A stretch of DNA of 64,000 nucleotides from Streptomyces sp. WM6378 (GCF_001279695.1 NZ_LGDD01000309.1:1-64000), one strand, 5' to 3'; counted from the first letter of the stretch, positions 38,439 through 48,250 are shown. The notes: generated from the letters alone by a model not told the origin. Translations and numbers: made by a program.

Positions 38439-39182
38439 TCAGACCTGTGGCGACCGGTGTCCGCGACGGATCGCGATCACGGCGGCGGCCAGACCCAGCA
38501 CGCCGACGACCAGTCCCGCGATGCCCAGACCACGGGCCGTGCCGTCACTGGACGACGCGGTGGCGGCCTTGGGGGCGGCGGGCGAGACGCTCGGGGACGC
38601 GGGGGCCGCCCCGCTGTCCCCGGTCACCGCCTTGGTGAGGCTCAGGACCGGCGCCGGGTTCGCCGGTTCGGGCTGGCCCTGCTTGGCCTCGTCGATCCAG
38701 CGGACCGTCTTGCCGTCGGAGTAGGTCTGCAGGGTCTTGAACGACAGCTGGTCGGTGTCGTCGGGCAGTTGGCCGAAGGCGACGTTGAAGTCCTGGTACT
38801 GGCCGGGATCGATCTTGCCGCCGGTCCAGGTGATCTCCGAGGCGGCCTCGGTGATGGTGCCGTCGTCGGTCTTGACGGGGGTCTTGAGCTTGGCGGTCGC
38901 CACCTGGGCGGTCCAGCCCGGCGTCTGAGTGACGAGGACGCCCAGCACGGGGTGGTCGGTGGGCACGAAGACCTGGACCTTCGTGGTGCTCGCGTTGTCC
39001 TCCTCGTTGGGGACGCGGAAGGTCAGGACGCCGTCCGTGGCGCCCTTCGCGTAACTGCCGGGGTGGACGGTGACGTGCGCGAAGGCCACTCCGGCGGCGG
39101 CCAGGACTCCGGCCGAGGCGAGCGCTGCCGTGAGCGCGGTCCGGCGCAGGGCACGCCGGAGGGAAGTGCGTATGGGGATCAT
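38439..39182 (-). CDS. YcnI-like (DUF1775) copper-associated secreted protein
   Basis: 247 residues: signal peptide (A-G-V-L-A-A-A-G-V-A-F-A, cleaved before H-V-T-V-H-P), so the mature N-terminal residue is a His as in copper-binding YcnI proteins. The DUF1775 domain follows (F-R-V-P-N-E-E-D near 55, V-T-Q-T-P-G-W near 85, T-W-x-G-G-K-I-x-P-G-Q-Y-x-D-F near 120), then a Ser/Ala/Pro linker and a C-terminal membrane anchor. It probably binds Cu2+ outside the membrane. ATG 39182 is used; the much longer upstream frame is non-homologous. It is followed by a hairpin and preceded by a gene often found with it. Confidence 0.86.
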   Translation of the reverse strand: MIPIRTSLRRALRRTALTAALASAGVLAAAGVAFAHVTVHPGSYAKGATDGVLTFRVPNEEDNASTTKVQVFVPTDHPVLGVLVTQTPGWTAQVATAKLKTPVKTDDGTITEAASEITWTGGKIDPGQYQDFNVAFGQLPDDTDQLSFKTLQTYSDGKTVRWIDEAKQGQPEPANPAPVLSLTKAVTGDSGAAPASPSVSPAAPKAATASSSDGTARGLGIAGLVVGVLGLAAAVIAIRRGHRSPQV

Positions 39183-39226
39183 GAGCGGAGCTCCGAAGGG
39201 GAGAAGTCGGGTTGGGGTCAGCGTGG

Positions 39227-39796
39227 TTACGTCCGCGCCGCCGGCGGCCCCCGACCAGACACGGCGTACCGGAGCAGCACCTGCCTCAGCGCCTGCGGAG
39301 CCGCCGCCCGTCGTACAGGTCCACGGCGCGCGGGATCCGGAAGCGCATCCGTCCCGGCCCGCCACCAGGCCGCGAGGCCGGGTACGAACGCCACGGCCCT
39401 GCGCAGCAGGGACCAGACGGCGGCTTCCCCACGCCGCAGCCACCAGGACGCCACCAGCGCCGCCGCGGTATGGGCCGCGAACGCATGGGGCGTCACCGCG
39501 TGGGCGTGCGTCATCCGCATGCCGTGCATGGCCATGGCGGTACGGGGCCGGGCGGCCTCGTACGCGAAGTGCAGGCCCGCCTGCCCGGCAAGTGTCGCGC
39601 CCCCGATCCCCGCCAGTGAACGCTCCCGGCCCCCGAGCAGGAAGCCGAAGGCGAAGATCCCGAAGAATCCGGCGCCGTCCGCCCACAGCGGTGGCAGTTC
39701 CCCCATCGCCAGGCCATGACCCCCGACGGCGAGCAGCACGCACATCGCGGCGAACACCGCCGCGCGCACGCCTCGTACCGTCATGGAGACACCCAT
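39227..39796 (-). CDS. Hypothetical His/Met-containing membrane protein
   Basis: About 189 residues with hydrophobic segments near 12-32, 40-58 and 100-125, and a Met/His cluster M-A-M-H-G-M-R-M-T-H-A-H that could bind copper. This fits co-location with the YcnI-like gene. The C-terminal 60 residues are Arg/Ala-rich. ATG 39796 has GGAGG 11 bases upstream; ATG 39784 is an alternative. Family name not recalled. Confidence 0.55.
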   Translation of the reverse strand: MGVSMTVRGVRAAVFAAMCVLLAVGGHGLAMGELPPLWADGAGFFGIFAFGFLLGGRERSLAGIGGATLAGQAGLHFAYEAARPRTAMAMHGMRMTHAHAVTPHAFAAHTAAALVASWWLRRGEAAVWSLLRRAVAFVPGLAAWWRAGTDALPDPARRGPVRRAAAPQALRQVLLRYAVSGRGPPAART

Positions 39797-39990
39797 AGTG
39801 GCCGCATCCTCCCACGCAGCACCGGCGACCAGGCCCACAAGTCGGCGTCCGCCTCCACGACGCCGTAACCGGCCTCCGCGTCGTCGGCATCGGCCCCTTC
39901 CACGGCGTCGACCACGACCGTACGGGTCGCCAGGTCCACAGTGACCTCACGGACGCCCGCCACCGCGGAGACCTTGTCCGATAGGCCGGT
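39781..39990 (-). pseudogene. Heavy-metal-associated (HMA) domain remnant lacking CxxC
   Basis: D-K-V-S-A-V-A-G-V-R-E-V-T-V-D-L-A-T-R-T-V-V-V-D and A-G-Y-G-V-V-E-A are the last three quarters of an HMA/CopZ ferredoxin-like domain. The first strand and metal-binding G-M-x-C-x-x-C loop are absent. The sequence upstream reads into an unrelated frame. It is probably the ruin of the copper chaperone of this neighbourhood. Confidence 0.55.
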
Positions 39991-40265
39991 ACAGGGCGCG
40001 GCGGTCGCCGCTCAGCGCGTAGTAGCGGGCCGCGAGGCCTTGTTCGAGGGGTTCGCCGATCTGCCCGCAGAACAGCGCCACACGGACGCCGGGCTCATTG
40101 TCGACCAGGCAGGCAGGGGCGACTTCGAGCATCAACTCACCCATGGCGTACGCGGCCGCCATAAGGCTGTCGACCACCCGCCGCCCCTCCCTCCGTTCCC
40201 TCACAGTTTCCTGAGAACATCCGGTGCCGCACCTTTCGTGAAGAGGGGTAGCGCATGCTCGGGTC

Positions 40266-41534
40266 ATGCGCCAATACACGCCTCACACACAGCCCCCGCT
40301 CCCGGTTCCATTACCCCTCGACGCACCGTCCGGCGGGCCGACGGTGCGCCTCATCGGTGTCGACTTGGCCCGCGGCCTCGCCGTCTTCGGCATGTACGCA
40401 GCTCACGTCGGGCCGGATCCATCCGCCGGCGGCCCGGTCGGGCCCCTGATGGAACTGGGACACGGCCGCGCCTCCGCGCTCTTCGCCGTCCTGGCAGGCT
40501 TCTCGCTGATCCTCATCACCGGGCGCCGCGCCACCAAGACCGGCGAAGCAGGCCGCCGGGCAGTAGCGCGGGTCGTCGTCCGCGCCCTGATACTCCTCGC
40601 CCTGGGCAGTGCCCTCACCGCGACCGGGACGCCAGTCGAAGTGATACTCGCCTACTACGCCGTGTACTTCCTGCTGGCCTTGCCGCTGCGCAAGCTGTCG
40701 GCCGGCCGCCTGGCCCTGATAGCTGCCGGGGGTGCGCTCGCTCTGCCACAGGCGCTGTATGCGATGTGCAGCTGGATCAACGACGGGCAGTGGGCCTCCA
40801 CCGTCATCTCCTACGACCCCCTGGCCCGGATCAGGGGCACGAACGGGGTGGTCGATCTCCTCTTCACGGGCAGCTACCCAGTGCTGACTTGGATGCCCTA
40901 CGTCATCGCGGGCATGGCCGTCGCCCGCATCGACCTGGAGTCGGCGCGGGTGCGCCGCTGGCTGGCAGCGGGCGGGGCGGCACTCGCCGTACTGGGGTAC
41001 GGCGGATCGTGGCTGGCCCTGCACCTGCTCCCGCACGCCCGCGCCGTCATCGCCGCCACGGGCAACGGGAACGGCTCCGCGTCGGCGGCATGGTGGTCGG
41101 ACACCGTCGGCAACCCCGACTCACCGACCGCCGCCTGGCTCGTGGTCGGCGCCCCGCACAGTGAGACCACGTTCTCGATCGTGGGCAACACCGGAGTCGC
41201 GCTAGTCGTCCTCGCCCTGTCCGTCACCCTCACCGACCGCTTTCCCCGGGCACGCTGGGCGGCTCGTCCCGTCATCGCCGTCGGCACCATGTCCCTGACC
41301 GCCTACGTCCTCAACATCGCCGGTATAGCGGCCCTGAACATCAAGAACGTTCCGGGCTCTTCTCTGCTCGTCCTCCTCGGCTTCCTGTCAGCCATATCCC
41401 TCTTCGCCACGGTATGGCTCCGCCTCTTCTCCCGCGGGCCTCTTGAGCACCTTCTCCACCACGCCTCCTCCGGAACGGCCAGCCTCGCGGTACGCGGTCT
41501 TCGTCCTGCACCGCGTACCGCCCAACCGGGATAG
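40266..41534 (+). CDS. DUF418/acyltransferase-like polytopic membrane protein
   Basis: 422 residues, about ten hydrophobic segments. The N-terminal V-R-L-I-G-V-D-L-A-R-G-L-A-V-F-G-M-Y-A-A-H-V-G near residue 28-50 and F-A-V-L-A-G-F-S near 73 are the signature of the heparan-N-acetyltransferase-like/DUF1624-DUF418 family. Members may acetylate cell-envelope molecules across the membrane; the substrate is unknown. It is monocistronic. ATG 40266 is the start; no strong ribosome-binding site is evident. Confidence 0.8.
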   Translation: MRQYTPHTQPPLPVPLPLDAPSGGPTVRLIGVDLARGLAVFGMYAAHVGPDPSAGGPVGPLMELGHGRASALFAVLAGFSLILITGRRATKTGEAGRRAVARVVVRALILLALGSALTATGTPVEVILAYYAVYFLLALPLRKLSAGRLALIAAGGALALPQALYAMCSWINDGQWASTVISYDPLARIRGTNGVVDLLFTGSYPVLTWMPYVIAGMAVARIDLESARVRRWLAAGGAALAVLGYGGSWLALHLLPHARAVIAATGNGNGSASAAWWSDTVGNPDSPTAAWLVVGAPHSETTFSIVGNTGVALVVLALSVTLTDRFPRARWAARPVIAVGTMSLTAYVLNIAGIAALNIKNVPGSSLLVLLGFLSAISLFATVWLRLFSRGPLEHLLHHASSGTASLAVRGLRPAPRTAQPG

Positions 41535-42078
41535 CGCGGCGGCGCGGCATGGATTCCCCGCGCCACAGTTGTCCGAGGGCGAAGGGAAGACCGGCGGTGC
41601 CTACCGACGGCCGGATGCGCGGGGCCCACTCGTTCCGCCACCGGCCGGGAGTCTCCCGCACCCCGCCGCCGACCGAGTCGAACGCACGAGTGGGCGCGGT
41701 GCTCAGCCATGACGGAATCGGTGATCACATCTGTAGATGCCAGAGGGAGGCCCAGCGCCCAGCGGGCGCTGCGGATCCGGCTCCGTCGCGGTGCCGTACA
41801 AACCGCCGCCAGCCCTCCGGACATTGCCGAAGGACTACAGAAATGGGGTTCCTTTGCCGGGCTTTTCAAAAGCCGAGGGTGCTTCCGGAGCAACCTTTAC
41901 GTGCCTCAAATGAGACGCAGCCTGATTCGGACCCTCCCCGCGGGGGATCGACGTATCCGTGTGCGACTTGACGGTGCGTCATGACTTCACAGCGTTGCCA
42001 CGATGTTTCGCCGTTCGAGCCCCACATCCATCGACCGAGGACATGGGGACGCCCCGGCCCCTGGGGAGGCACGGCTCG
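41535..42078. other. Region without a supported gene
   Basis: About 540 bp after the DUF418 gene. A 91-codon plus-strand frame from ATG 41709 exists, but it has no ribosome-binding site, domain or hydrophobic pattern I trust. Confidence 0.5.
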
Positions 42079-42290
42079 TGACAGAGATCAGATCCGCCCC
42101 CGCCGCACAGGCTCATCCATACGACGTGCCCCCAGCGCAATCGCTGGCCGAGTTCTTCGAGCGATCGTGCGACCGCTCACCGGACTCCATCGCCGTGGTG
42201 TGCGGAGCGGAGCAGCTGACGTACGCAGAACTCGACTTGCGCGCCGACCAGTTGGTGCACCTGCTGTGCGAGCGGGGCGGCGGGCTGGCC
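42079..42290 (+). pseudogene. N-terminal stub of an NRPS adenylation domain
   Basis: From GTG 42079 the frame reads P-P-A-Q-S-L-A-E-F-F-E-R-S-C-D-R-S-P-D and I-A-V-V-C-G-A-E-Q-L-T-Y-A-E-L-D-L-R-A-D-Q-L (A1 motif region L-T-Y-x-E-L), then loses homology after L-L-C-E-R-G-G. Only about 65 of some 500 residues remain. The downstream sequence belongs to the antisense LysR gene, so the rest was deleted or replaced. Confidence 0.65.
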
Positions 42291-42387
42291 TGGGAGAATA
42301 CGCGAGCCGCTCACCGACCGGCACGTCAGCCCAGACTCTCCGTCGAGGGCGGTGACCACGAGGGCGTACGCGAGCCGGTGCCGATGT

Positions 42388-43311
42388 TCAGGCGCGGGTA
42401 TCCAGCAGGTCAGCGAGGTGGTGCGGGAGAAGACGGGCGCTGTCGCGGGCGAGGGTGAGGAACTCGCTGACGAGGGGGTGCGGAGCAGGTCGGGCGAAGA
42501 CGGCCAGCGCCCGGCGTTGGCGCGGCGTGAGACGCAGGACGGTGCCGGGAAAGTCCGGGGTGAGGATGTTGGCAGGCACCAAGGCGACGCCCAGGCCTGC
42601 GGCCACCAGTCGGGGAATCGCGGCGGTCTGGCGGGAGCGGATCGCGGCGCTGGGGGTGAAACCGGCCTGGGAGCATAGGTGTTGGACAGTCGCGGCCAGG
42701 CCGTGTGCGGAGTCGTACAGGACCCAGCGGCGCGCGGCCAGCTCGGTCAGGCGCACTGTCCGGCGACTGTGCAGGGCGTCGCCGGGCGGCACGATCGCGA
42801 CGACCTCCTCCTCCCCCAGCGGGTGGTGCGGCCCGGACCAGTCTTCCGGCAGGGGGCCGATTGCGACGTCGGCGGTGGCGTCGGTCATGGAGGCGGCAAA
42901 GTCGTCGAGGTCCGCGTACTCGTGCAGAACGACATCGACAAGCCCGTGGTGCTGATGCCAGGAGGCCAGCACGGAAGGAAGCACCCCCAGCGTCACCGAC
43001 AGCACGGACGCGAGGTGCAGCTCGCCGTGGGTCATCCCGGCCACAGCACGGGCGGCGCCGGTGGCCCGTTGGGCACCGGACAGCGCGTGGCGGGCACCCG
43101 GCAGGAAAGCACGACCGGCCGGGGTGAGGTGGACACCGCGCGGGGTGCGCTCAAGGAGCAGCGTGCCCACGCTGCGCTCCAGGGCCTTGAGCTGCTGGGA
43201 GAGGGTGGGCTGACTGACACGCAGGTGCGCGGCTGCCTCGGTGACGGAGCCGTGGTCGACAACGGCGAGGAGGTATTCGAGCTGCCTGAGCGTGGTCATC
43301 GACATAGGCAA
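42388..43311 (-). CDS. LysR-family transcriptional regulator
   Basis: About 303-307 residues: N-terminal winged HTH (L-R-Q-L-E-Y-L-L-A-V-V-D-H-G-S-V-T-E-A-A-A-H-L-R-V-S-Q-P-T-L-S-Q-Q-L near 8-41) and a LysR substrate-binding domain from about 95. Start could be 43311, 43305 or 43299. It is divergent from the small membrane protein gene at 43402, its likely target. The intergenic stretch contains GAAATTTCGTC and AACTATA but no confident LysR T-N11-A box was singled out. Confidence 0.87.
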   Translation of the reverse strand: MPMSMTTLRQLEYLLAVVDHGSVTEAAAHLRVSQPTLSQQLKALERSVGTLLLERTPRGVHLTPAGRAFLPGARHALSGAQRATGAARAVAGMTHGELHLASVLSVTLGVLPSVLASWHQHHGLVDVVLHEYADLDDFAASMTDATADVAIGPLPEDWSGPHHPLGEEEVVAIVPPGDALHSRRTVRLTELAARRWVLYDSAHGLAATVQHLCSQAGFTPSAAIRSRQTAAIPRLVAAGLGVALVPANILTPDFPGTVLRLTPRQRRALAVFARPAPHPLVSEFLTLARDSARLLPHHLADLLDTRA

Positions 43312-43401
43312 ACTCTATGGGTTGATGTGAAATTTCGTCTTTGAACTATACCGGCGACGTTTCTAACGTGGAGGGCGACTTGGACGAAAGGACTCTCCTC
43401 C

Positions 43402-43698
43402 ATGACCACCCCCACCCCCACCCCCACACGCGACGAACGGGGCGCAGCTCAGCCTCGGCCCGCGCTTCCGCCCCTGAACGGCCTGGCCACCCTCGCCCTC
43501 GCCTACGGCATCATCGCCATCACGGCCGGCATTCTCCCCGCCGTCCGACAGTTCACCGGCAGCCTCGCCGTCCCCGCCATCGCCCTCGCCGCCACGGGAC
43601 TGGCCAACGCCCGCCGCCTCAACGGCGTCGGCACGAAACAGGCCGCACTCGGCCTCGCCACCGGCCTCACCGCACTGGCCATCAACCTTGCCACATAG
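43402..43698 (+). CDS. Small DUF4190-like membrane protein
   Basis: 98 residues: a Thr/Pro-rich start, then two hydrophobic helices (L-A-T-L-A-L-A-Y-G-I-I-A-I-T-A-G-I-L-P near 29-47; L-A-V-P-A-I-A-L-A-A-T-G-L near 55-68) and a third weak one at the C-terminus. AAAGGA lies nine bases before ATG 43402. Divergent from the LysR regulator; role unknown. Confidence 0.65.
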   Translation: MTTPTPTPTRDERGAAQPRPALPPLNGLATLALAYGIIAITAGILPAVRQFTGSLAVPAIALAATGLANARRLNGVGTKQAALGLATGLTALAINLAT

Positions 43699-44318
43699 TC
43701 GAATTGGGCACTCCCTGTAGCTGAGAGCAGACGCCAGACCACGGCCTCCTGCGGCGCCACAGGCACAGACTCGATCGACGGATCCTCCGCACTCGACGGC
43801 CGACTCTTCGCCATACCAGCCATCACACGCCGCACCCCAGAACGCACGCGCAGGAACAGGCAACTCCACGACAGGAAACGGCGCTTGCGCTAGGCGCTTC
43901 ACGACAGTCAACCGATCACCACGTATTGATCCGAAACGGTAGGTGTTCCGGGGTGACCACGAGATCATGGTCGGCCAATAGCACACCGGCGACGAGCACG
44001 GCCCAACCCACTACCAGTACGCCACGATCTCCGACTGACTCCGTGACCGGGAGTGTCCGCGGTATCGGTGCGGGTATGAACCAATAGCTTTGCGGGTCGG
44101 GGCCCTGCTGCCCCGTGTCGCGGACGGGGCGCGGCCCACGTATGCGGTAGCACCGACCGAAGGGCGTGCTGTCCGCGCGAGTGCCGTGACGGCCCGTCCG
44201 AACAGACACCTGCCGAAACCCGGGCGCACGTCCTGGCGCCTGGTCACCGATCCTGCCCGGTCGCCGCGCGGACCACGTGCGCAGTGGCTGCCGGGCTCGA
44301 TCTATCCGGAGTGATGCG
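43699..44318. other. Region without a supported gene
   Basis: About 620 bp. Minus-strand frames contain isolated protein-like phrases (for example near 43750-43850 and 43916-44020) but none has a start, ribosome-binding site and consistent composition together. It is probably decayed sequence. Confidence 0.5.
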
Positions 44319-44866
44319 ATGGAACTCGACCGCCTGCTTCCCGTCTACGACCTTCGCTCCCGGTTCGCCCGGCGGATCACGGCGGACCCGGCGACCGTGT
44401 GGCGGGCACTGACCGAGGTCACCGCCGGGGAACTGCCCGTCTACCGGACGCTGATGCGGCTGCGCCTGGGTGGCCGGGGCAGGGTCCAGGGGCCGTTCGT
44501 CGACGGTTTCCCCACCCCCACCCTGGTCACCGTGGACGGCGAGGAACTGGTCAAGGGCATGGTCGCCCGGTTCTGGAAGACCCGCCCCCAGCCCGCCCCG
44601 GTCACCCCGGGGGACGTCGCGGCGTTCATCGCATTCGACGAGCCGGGCTGGGCCAAAGCCGCCCTGAACCTGCGCGTCGTCCCGGACACCGGCGGCTCGC
44701 TCCTGTCGTTCGAGACCCGGGTGCACTCCACCGATGCCCATGCCCGACGCGCCTTCCCGGCCTACTGGCTGCTCATCCAGCTGGGCGGGGCGGCATACTC
44801 AGGATCGAGGTACTGCGCGCCGTGGCCCGCCGCGCCGAACACGCCACCGCCTCAAGCCACCCATAA
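44319..44866 (+). pseudogene. SRPBCC/DUF2867-like protein with a C-terminal frameshift
   Basis: From ATG 44319 about 158 residues read well: S-R-F-A-R-R-I-T-A-D-P-A-T-V-W-R-A-L, E-E-L-V-K-G-M-V-A-R-F-W, F-D-E-P-G-W-A-K-A-A-L-N-L, F-P-A-Y-W-L-L-I-Q-L-G-G. The natural ending I-L-R-I-E-V-L-R-A-V-A-R-R-A-E-H is in the neighbouring frame, so one base was gained or lost in the GGGCGGGGCGGC run near 44795. Read without correction, the protein ends at 44873 with an unrelated tail. Only the last helix is altered, so some function could remain, or a sequencing error is possible in such a run. Confidence 0.6.
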
Positions 44867-45031
44867 ACGGTGAGTGTCCGCGGACTCCCCGACCCACACA
44901 CGGGCCACGTGCGCGGCCATCACCCGTTCCGCGAGCACCACGACGGAACGGCGGGCATCGCCGATCGCCTCCCGGATACCAGCAGTCATCACACGAGCCA
45001 CCGTCTCGTCCAGTGGCAGCAAGTAACAAGC

Positions 45032-46357
45032 TCAGCCGGCCGGGATCGGGTCCTGGCCCGCGCAGGGTTGGATGGGTTCGCGTACCAGGCAGGTGGCCGC
45101 GAGGGAGAGGGTGGCGGCGGCGGTCGCGGCCCAGGGGACGAGGCGGACGTGTCCGGCGTCGGCCAGAGCTTCGGCCAGGAGGGGAAAGGCACCACCGAAG
45201 AGGGCGATGGAGAGGGTCAGGGGCAGGCCCATGGCCACCACGCGGATGCGTACGGGGAAGAGGCGGGCGAAGAAGACGTTGGCGGTGGCGAGGGGGCCGG
45301 CCAGGCAGGCCAGGACGAGGGTCGCCGCGATCCACGCGGGAAGGCGCCGTGCGCTGACCGCCGCGTAGGCGGGGACCGTGGCCAGCGCGGTGAGCAGCAG
45401 GCCGGCGCGGAAGACCGGCCGGGCGCCGACGCGGTCCGCCAGTGCTCCTGTGGCGGCCATCAGGGCGAGGAGCAACAGCAGCGGTGCGACCATTGCCGCG
45501 GTGCCCCGTGCGTCGGCCGTTCCCGCGGTGTGCCGTACGTATTGCGGCAGGTAGGTGATGGTGAGGTAGTAGCCGGAGGTGAGGCCGGCCGTCATGAAGA
45601 AGACGGCTGTGGCGTTGCGCCTGACCAGGCGCCGGGAACGGGAGCCCCGTGCGTCACTGTCGTGGCGGTCGGAGCGGGCGCAGGCCAGGAATTCCGGGGA
45701 TTCCGCGGCCCAGCGGCGAATCAGCACGGCGGCGAGACCGAGCAGTCCGCCCAGGGCGAATCCGGCCCGCCAGCCGCCGTCGCGCAGCTGCTGCGGCCCG
45801 AAGTGGGCGAGCAGAGCCGCCAGCACCAGGTAGCACAGCACCGTCCCGAGAATCACGCCACCGTAGGAGACGCCGCTGTAGAGCATCCGTCGTTCCGGCG
45901 GAGCCGTCTCGGTCACGTACGCGGCCACGGTGGAATTCTCGGCGCCCACGGCCAGGCCCTGGACGATGCGTACCAGCACCAGGAGCACCACAGAGCCCGG
46001 GCCGAAGCGGTCGGCAGTGGGCAGGGCCGCAAGGGCGAAGCAGCCGGCCGCCAGCACCGTCATGGACAGCAGCATGGCAGCCCGCCGGCCCCGGCGGTCA
46101 CCGAACCGTCCGAGCACAACACTGCCCAGCGGCCTCGCCAGGAAGCCCACGGCGAATCCGGTGTAGAAAACCAGTGTCCCCGCCGCGCCGGGCCCGACCA
46201 GCTGGCCGGAGAAGTACGGGACCAGCAGCGCGTAGAGCGTCCAGTCGAACGTCTCGACCGCGCTGCCCGCCATGGCCGCCCACAGGCTGCGGCTCCCCGC
46301 CCTCCGCCTGCCCCCGCCGCCGCCCTGCCTCCCGATTCCCACCTGCTCCCCCACCAT
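45032..46357 (-). CDS. MFS transporter of the metabolite:H+ symporter (MHS) type
   Basis: About 441 residues, twelve hydrophobic segments, with the MHS/sugar-porter loop R-F-G-D-R-R-G-R-R near residue 105 and F-D-W-T-L-Y-A in TM1. Relatives (ProP, KgtP, ShiA) import dicarboxylates, betaine or shikimate. Import of a small carboxylate is the most likely role; the substrate is not determinable. ATG 46357 has GGGGAG nine bases upstream; ATGs at 46381 and 46399 are less likely. No partner gene adjacent. Confidence 0.85.
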   Translation of the reverse strand: MVGEQVGIGRQGGGGGRRRAGSRSLWAAMAGSAVETFDWTLYALLVPYFSGQLVGPGAAGTLVFYTGFAVGFLARPLGSVVLGRFGDRRGRRAAMLLSMTVLAAGCFALAALPTADRFGPGSVVLLVLVRIVQGLAVGAENSTVAAYVTETAPPERRMLYSGVSYGGVILGTVLCYLVLAALLAHFGPQQLRDGGWRAGFALGGLLGLAAVLIRRWAAESPEFLACARSDRHDSDARGSRSRRLVRRNATAVFFMTAGLTSGYYLTITYLPQYVRHTAGTADARGTAAMVAPLLLLLALMAATGALADRVGARPVFRAGLLLTALATVPAYAAVSARRLPAWIAATLVLACLAGPLATANVFFARLFPVRIRVVAMGLPLTLSIALFGGAFPLLAEALADAGHVRLVPWAATAAATLSLAATCLVREPIQPCAGQDPIPAG

Positions 46358-46619
46358 GCTCCGTATCTCCCCTCTCTCCATGTGCTTCGCCCGCGTCACC
46401 CCTGCCCTCCTTCGGTATCGGCGAACGACCCGTCAACCTGGAGGCCCGGAGCCAAGTGCGCGCAAGCACACGGCCCTTGCGCGGTGGCGTTCGGGCGTGT
46501 CCGGCGAGCCGCGCGACGTGGATCGGGCAGCCGCATAAGGGACTCACGGAGGCGGAGGCAAAGACGGCCCGGCTGAAGGCTGCCGAAGTCGTAATCGGTC
46601 AGCGCTGACAGCGAAATCA

Positions 46620-47117
46620 CCGAGCCCGTACCCGTCGGCCAGATCAAGGCCAGCCTCCGGCGCCATGGTGGTCTCGGCAAGAACGAGAACCGGGCGGAGC
46701 AGCGGGCGAAACAGCTCACCGACATCGACCCGACTGGAACTGCCCCTGGCCACCGGACTGGCACCCACGACCGCGTCCTCGCCCAACTCGCCGACACCGA
46801 GACCGGCGGCTTCCCACCCCTGATCGAACCCGGCGTGCTCTTCGAAAGGCGTACGGATGCACCTGCTCACTCCGCTCACGACGATCGAAGAGGACCGGAA
46901 CCCTGCGGTCTTGAGGTGGACGGTGGATTGGCAACGCCACTATGTCGGCCTGAAGGCTCTGTTGGACGACAGGGCCACAGCTCGCGCAGTTCGTGCCCGG
47001 GTGACGTACCGCGGTGATGACACCGGGCGCCGGCCCGCCCGCCAGCAAAGCGACCTTGGTCGGCTGAATGCGGAGCAGCAGAAACAGCTCGCCGAACTCG
47101 GCATCGACTGGGCGTAG
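46620..47117 (+). pseudogene. Degraded helicase-associated-domain protein
   Basis: Blocks typical of Streptomyces helicase-associated (HA) repeat proteins appear in two frames. First G-G-L-G-K-N-E-N-R-A-E-Q-R-A-K-Q-L-T-D-I-D-P and E-T-G-G-F-P-P-L-I-E-P-G-V-L-F-E to 46850. From 46857 come V-D-W-Q-R-H-Y-V-G-L-K-A-L-L-D-D and L-G-R-L-N-A-E-Q-Q-K-Q-L-A-E-L-G-I. The helicase core is absent. It is a remnant of a larger, often mobile-element-linked, DNA-dependent ATPase. Confidence 0.6.
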
Positions 47118-47416
47118 GCCGCGGTGACCGCGGCCGTGGCCGGTCGTCCCGTCCAAGCGGGTCCGCGGGCAGGACGGATGAGGTGGGAGCACCGGCAGGC
47201 CCCCGGGCAGGACACAGAACGCGGAGCCAGGGGCGGCGCCTTGGACAGGACACACCCCGCTTGGAAAGCCGGTTTCTCCACGGCTATCGCGTGGAGGAAA
47301 GGTGCCGGCGGTCCGATCGCCCTTCCCTCCTTCTCGTAGAGAAAAGCCCCGCCGGACCGGTGACGGCGCCGTGGCGGCGTACGTACCGGCCGACGACTGG
47401 TCCCGGATTTCCGGGT
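47118..47416. other. Region without a supported gene
   Basis: About 300 bp between the helicase-associated remnant and a minus-strand membrane-protein gene; nothing convincing on either strand. Confidence 0.4.
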
Positions 47417-47704
47417 TCACCGCTGGCTGACCCACGCCTGCACGAGCTGCGCCACCCCGAAGACGACCACCAGCGAGAGCGGCACCGGCCACCAGCGACG
47501 CTTCGCACCACTCAACTCCTGCTGGTTGTACACGTCGAGGGTGGCCAAACCACGCAGCGCCCAGGCGGCGGCGAGAACGAGCGGCACAGCCAGCGCCGCG
47601 TGTACGGCCCAGGCACCGATCAGGGTCGGCCCGCCCCAGGAATGCCGGTATTCGTGCGTGTCCAGCACTTCCCCACGGCCCTGGCCACGAGGCCGGGCCG
47701 ACAC
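47417..47704 (-). CDS. Small hypothetical membrane protein
   Basis: Up to 95 residues with two hydrophobic helices (G-A-W-A-V-H-A-A-L-A-V-P-L-V-L-A-A-A-W-A-L near 30-50, and V-P-L-S-L-V-V-V-F-G-V-A-Q-L-V near 73-88). A conserved-looking Y-N-Q-Q-E-L loop lies between them. The start may be an internal GTG. Family not recognised. Confidence 0.5.
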   Translation of the reverse strand: MSARPRGQGRGEVLDTHEYRHSWGGPTLIGAWAVHAALAVPLVLAAAWALRGLATLDVYNQQELSGAKRRWWPVPLSLVVVFGVAQLVQAWVSQR

Positions 47705-48045
47705 CGGGCGGGAGCGGGAGTGGGGGCGGTGTGCTGCTGCGTGACGTTCATAGATCCAGGCTCACCGATCCACGGCGCCGGATCGATGGTGCCAGCACGA
47801 AACCGAAGGGTGGGGTAAACCGAACCCCCGCCGCCAGAGCAGATCAGCACTGCCGGTGTGAGTTTGGCGGCGCTGGGCGCGTTCGCGGTGCACTCCTTCG
47901 GGCAGCCGTGACGTGGTCCCGGCACACCCGCTGGATTTCGCCCCTGCAGGCGGCGACGGACGAAGCTCCCTGAGCCGACTGGGCGGTGAGCCAGCGTGGC
48001 TGGACGTTCCGCAGTGGCCCCTCTCGTCCGGCAACGGGGGAACCG
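47705..48045. other. Region without a supported gene
   Basis: About 340 bp of mixed composition; no frame has a start with a ribosome-binding site and a recognisable product. Confidence 0.4.
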
Positions 48046-48248
48046 ATGACGTTCCTCGTCCAGTTCCGCGTGCCGGGCGAGAGCGTCACGACGTACCTCT
48101 TCATGGACCTGCGGAGCACTCGCACCTGGCTGCCCAAGGGCAGCCACAACGCCTTGATCCGCCAGCTGTCGGGCCGGATCCCCCCGTTCATCACGACAGC
48201 CCCGTCGACGTCTATGCGGTGGCCGCGGCCGTGCGCGAGGATGTGTGA
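48046..48248 (+). pseudogene. Small gene with a frameshift, upstream of the cupin
   Basis: ATG 48046 (GGGGG upstream) opens M-T-F-L-V-Q-F-R-V-P-G-E-S-V-T-T-Y-L-F-M-D-L-R, a protein-like start. The natural-looking end S-P-V-D-V-Y-A-V-A-A-A-V-R-E-D-V lies in another frame and stops at 48246-48248, two bases before the cupin start. One indel near 48195 reconciles them. Uncorrected, the frame runs on to 48267. Function unknown. Confidence 0.45.
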
Positions 48249-48250
48249 CC

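Noticed and set aside
41709..41984. 91-codon plus-strand frame
   Set aside because: No ribosome-binding site, domain or membrane pattern.
44870..46576. 568-codon plus-strand frame
   Set aside because: Antisense to the MHS-type MFS transporter; low complexity.
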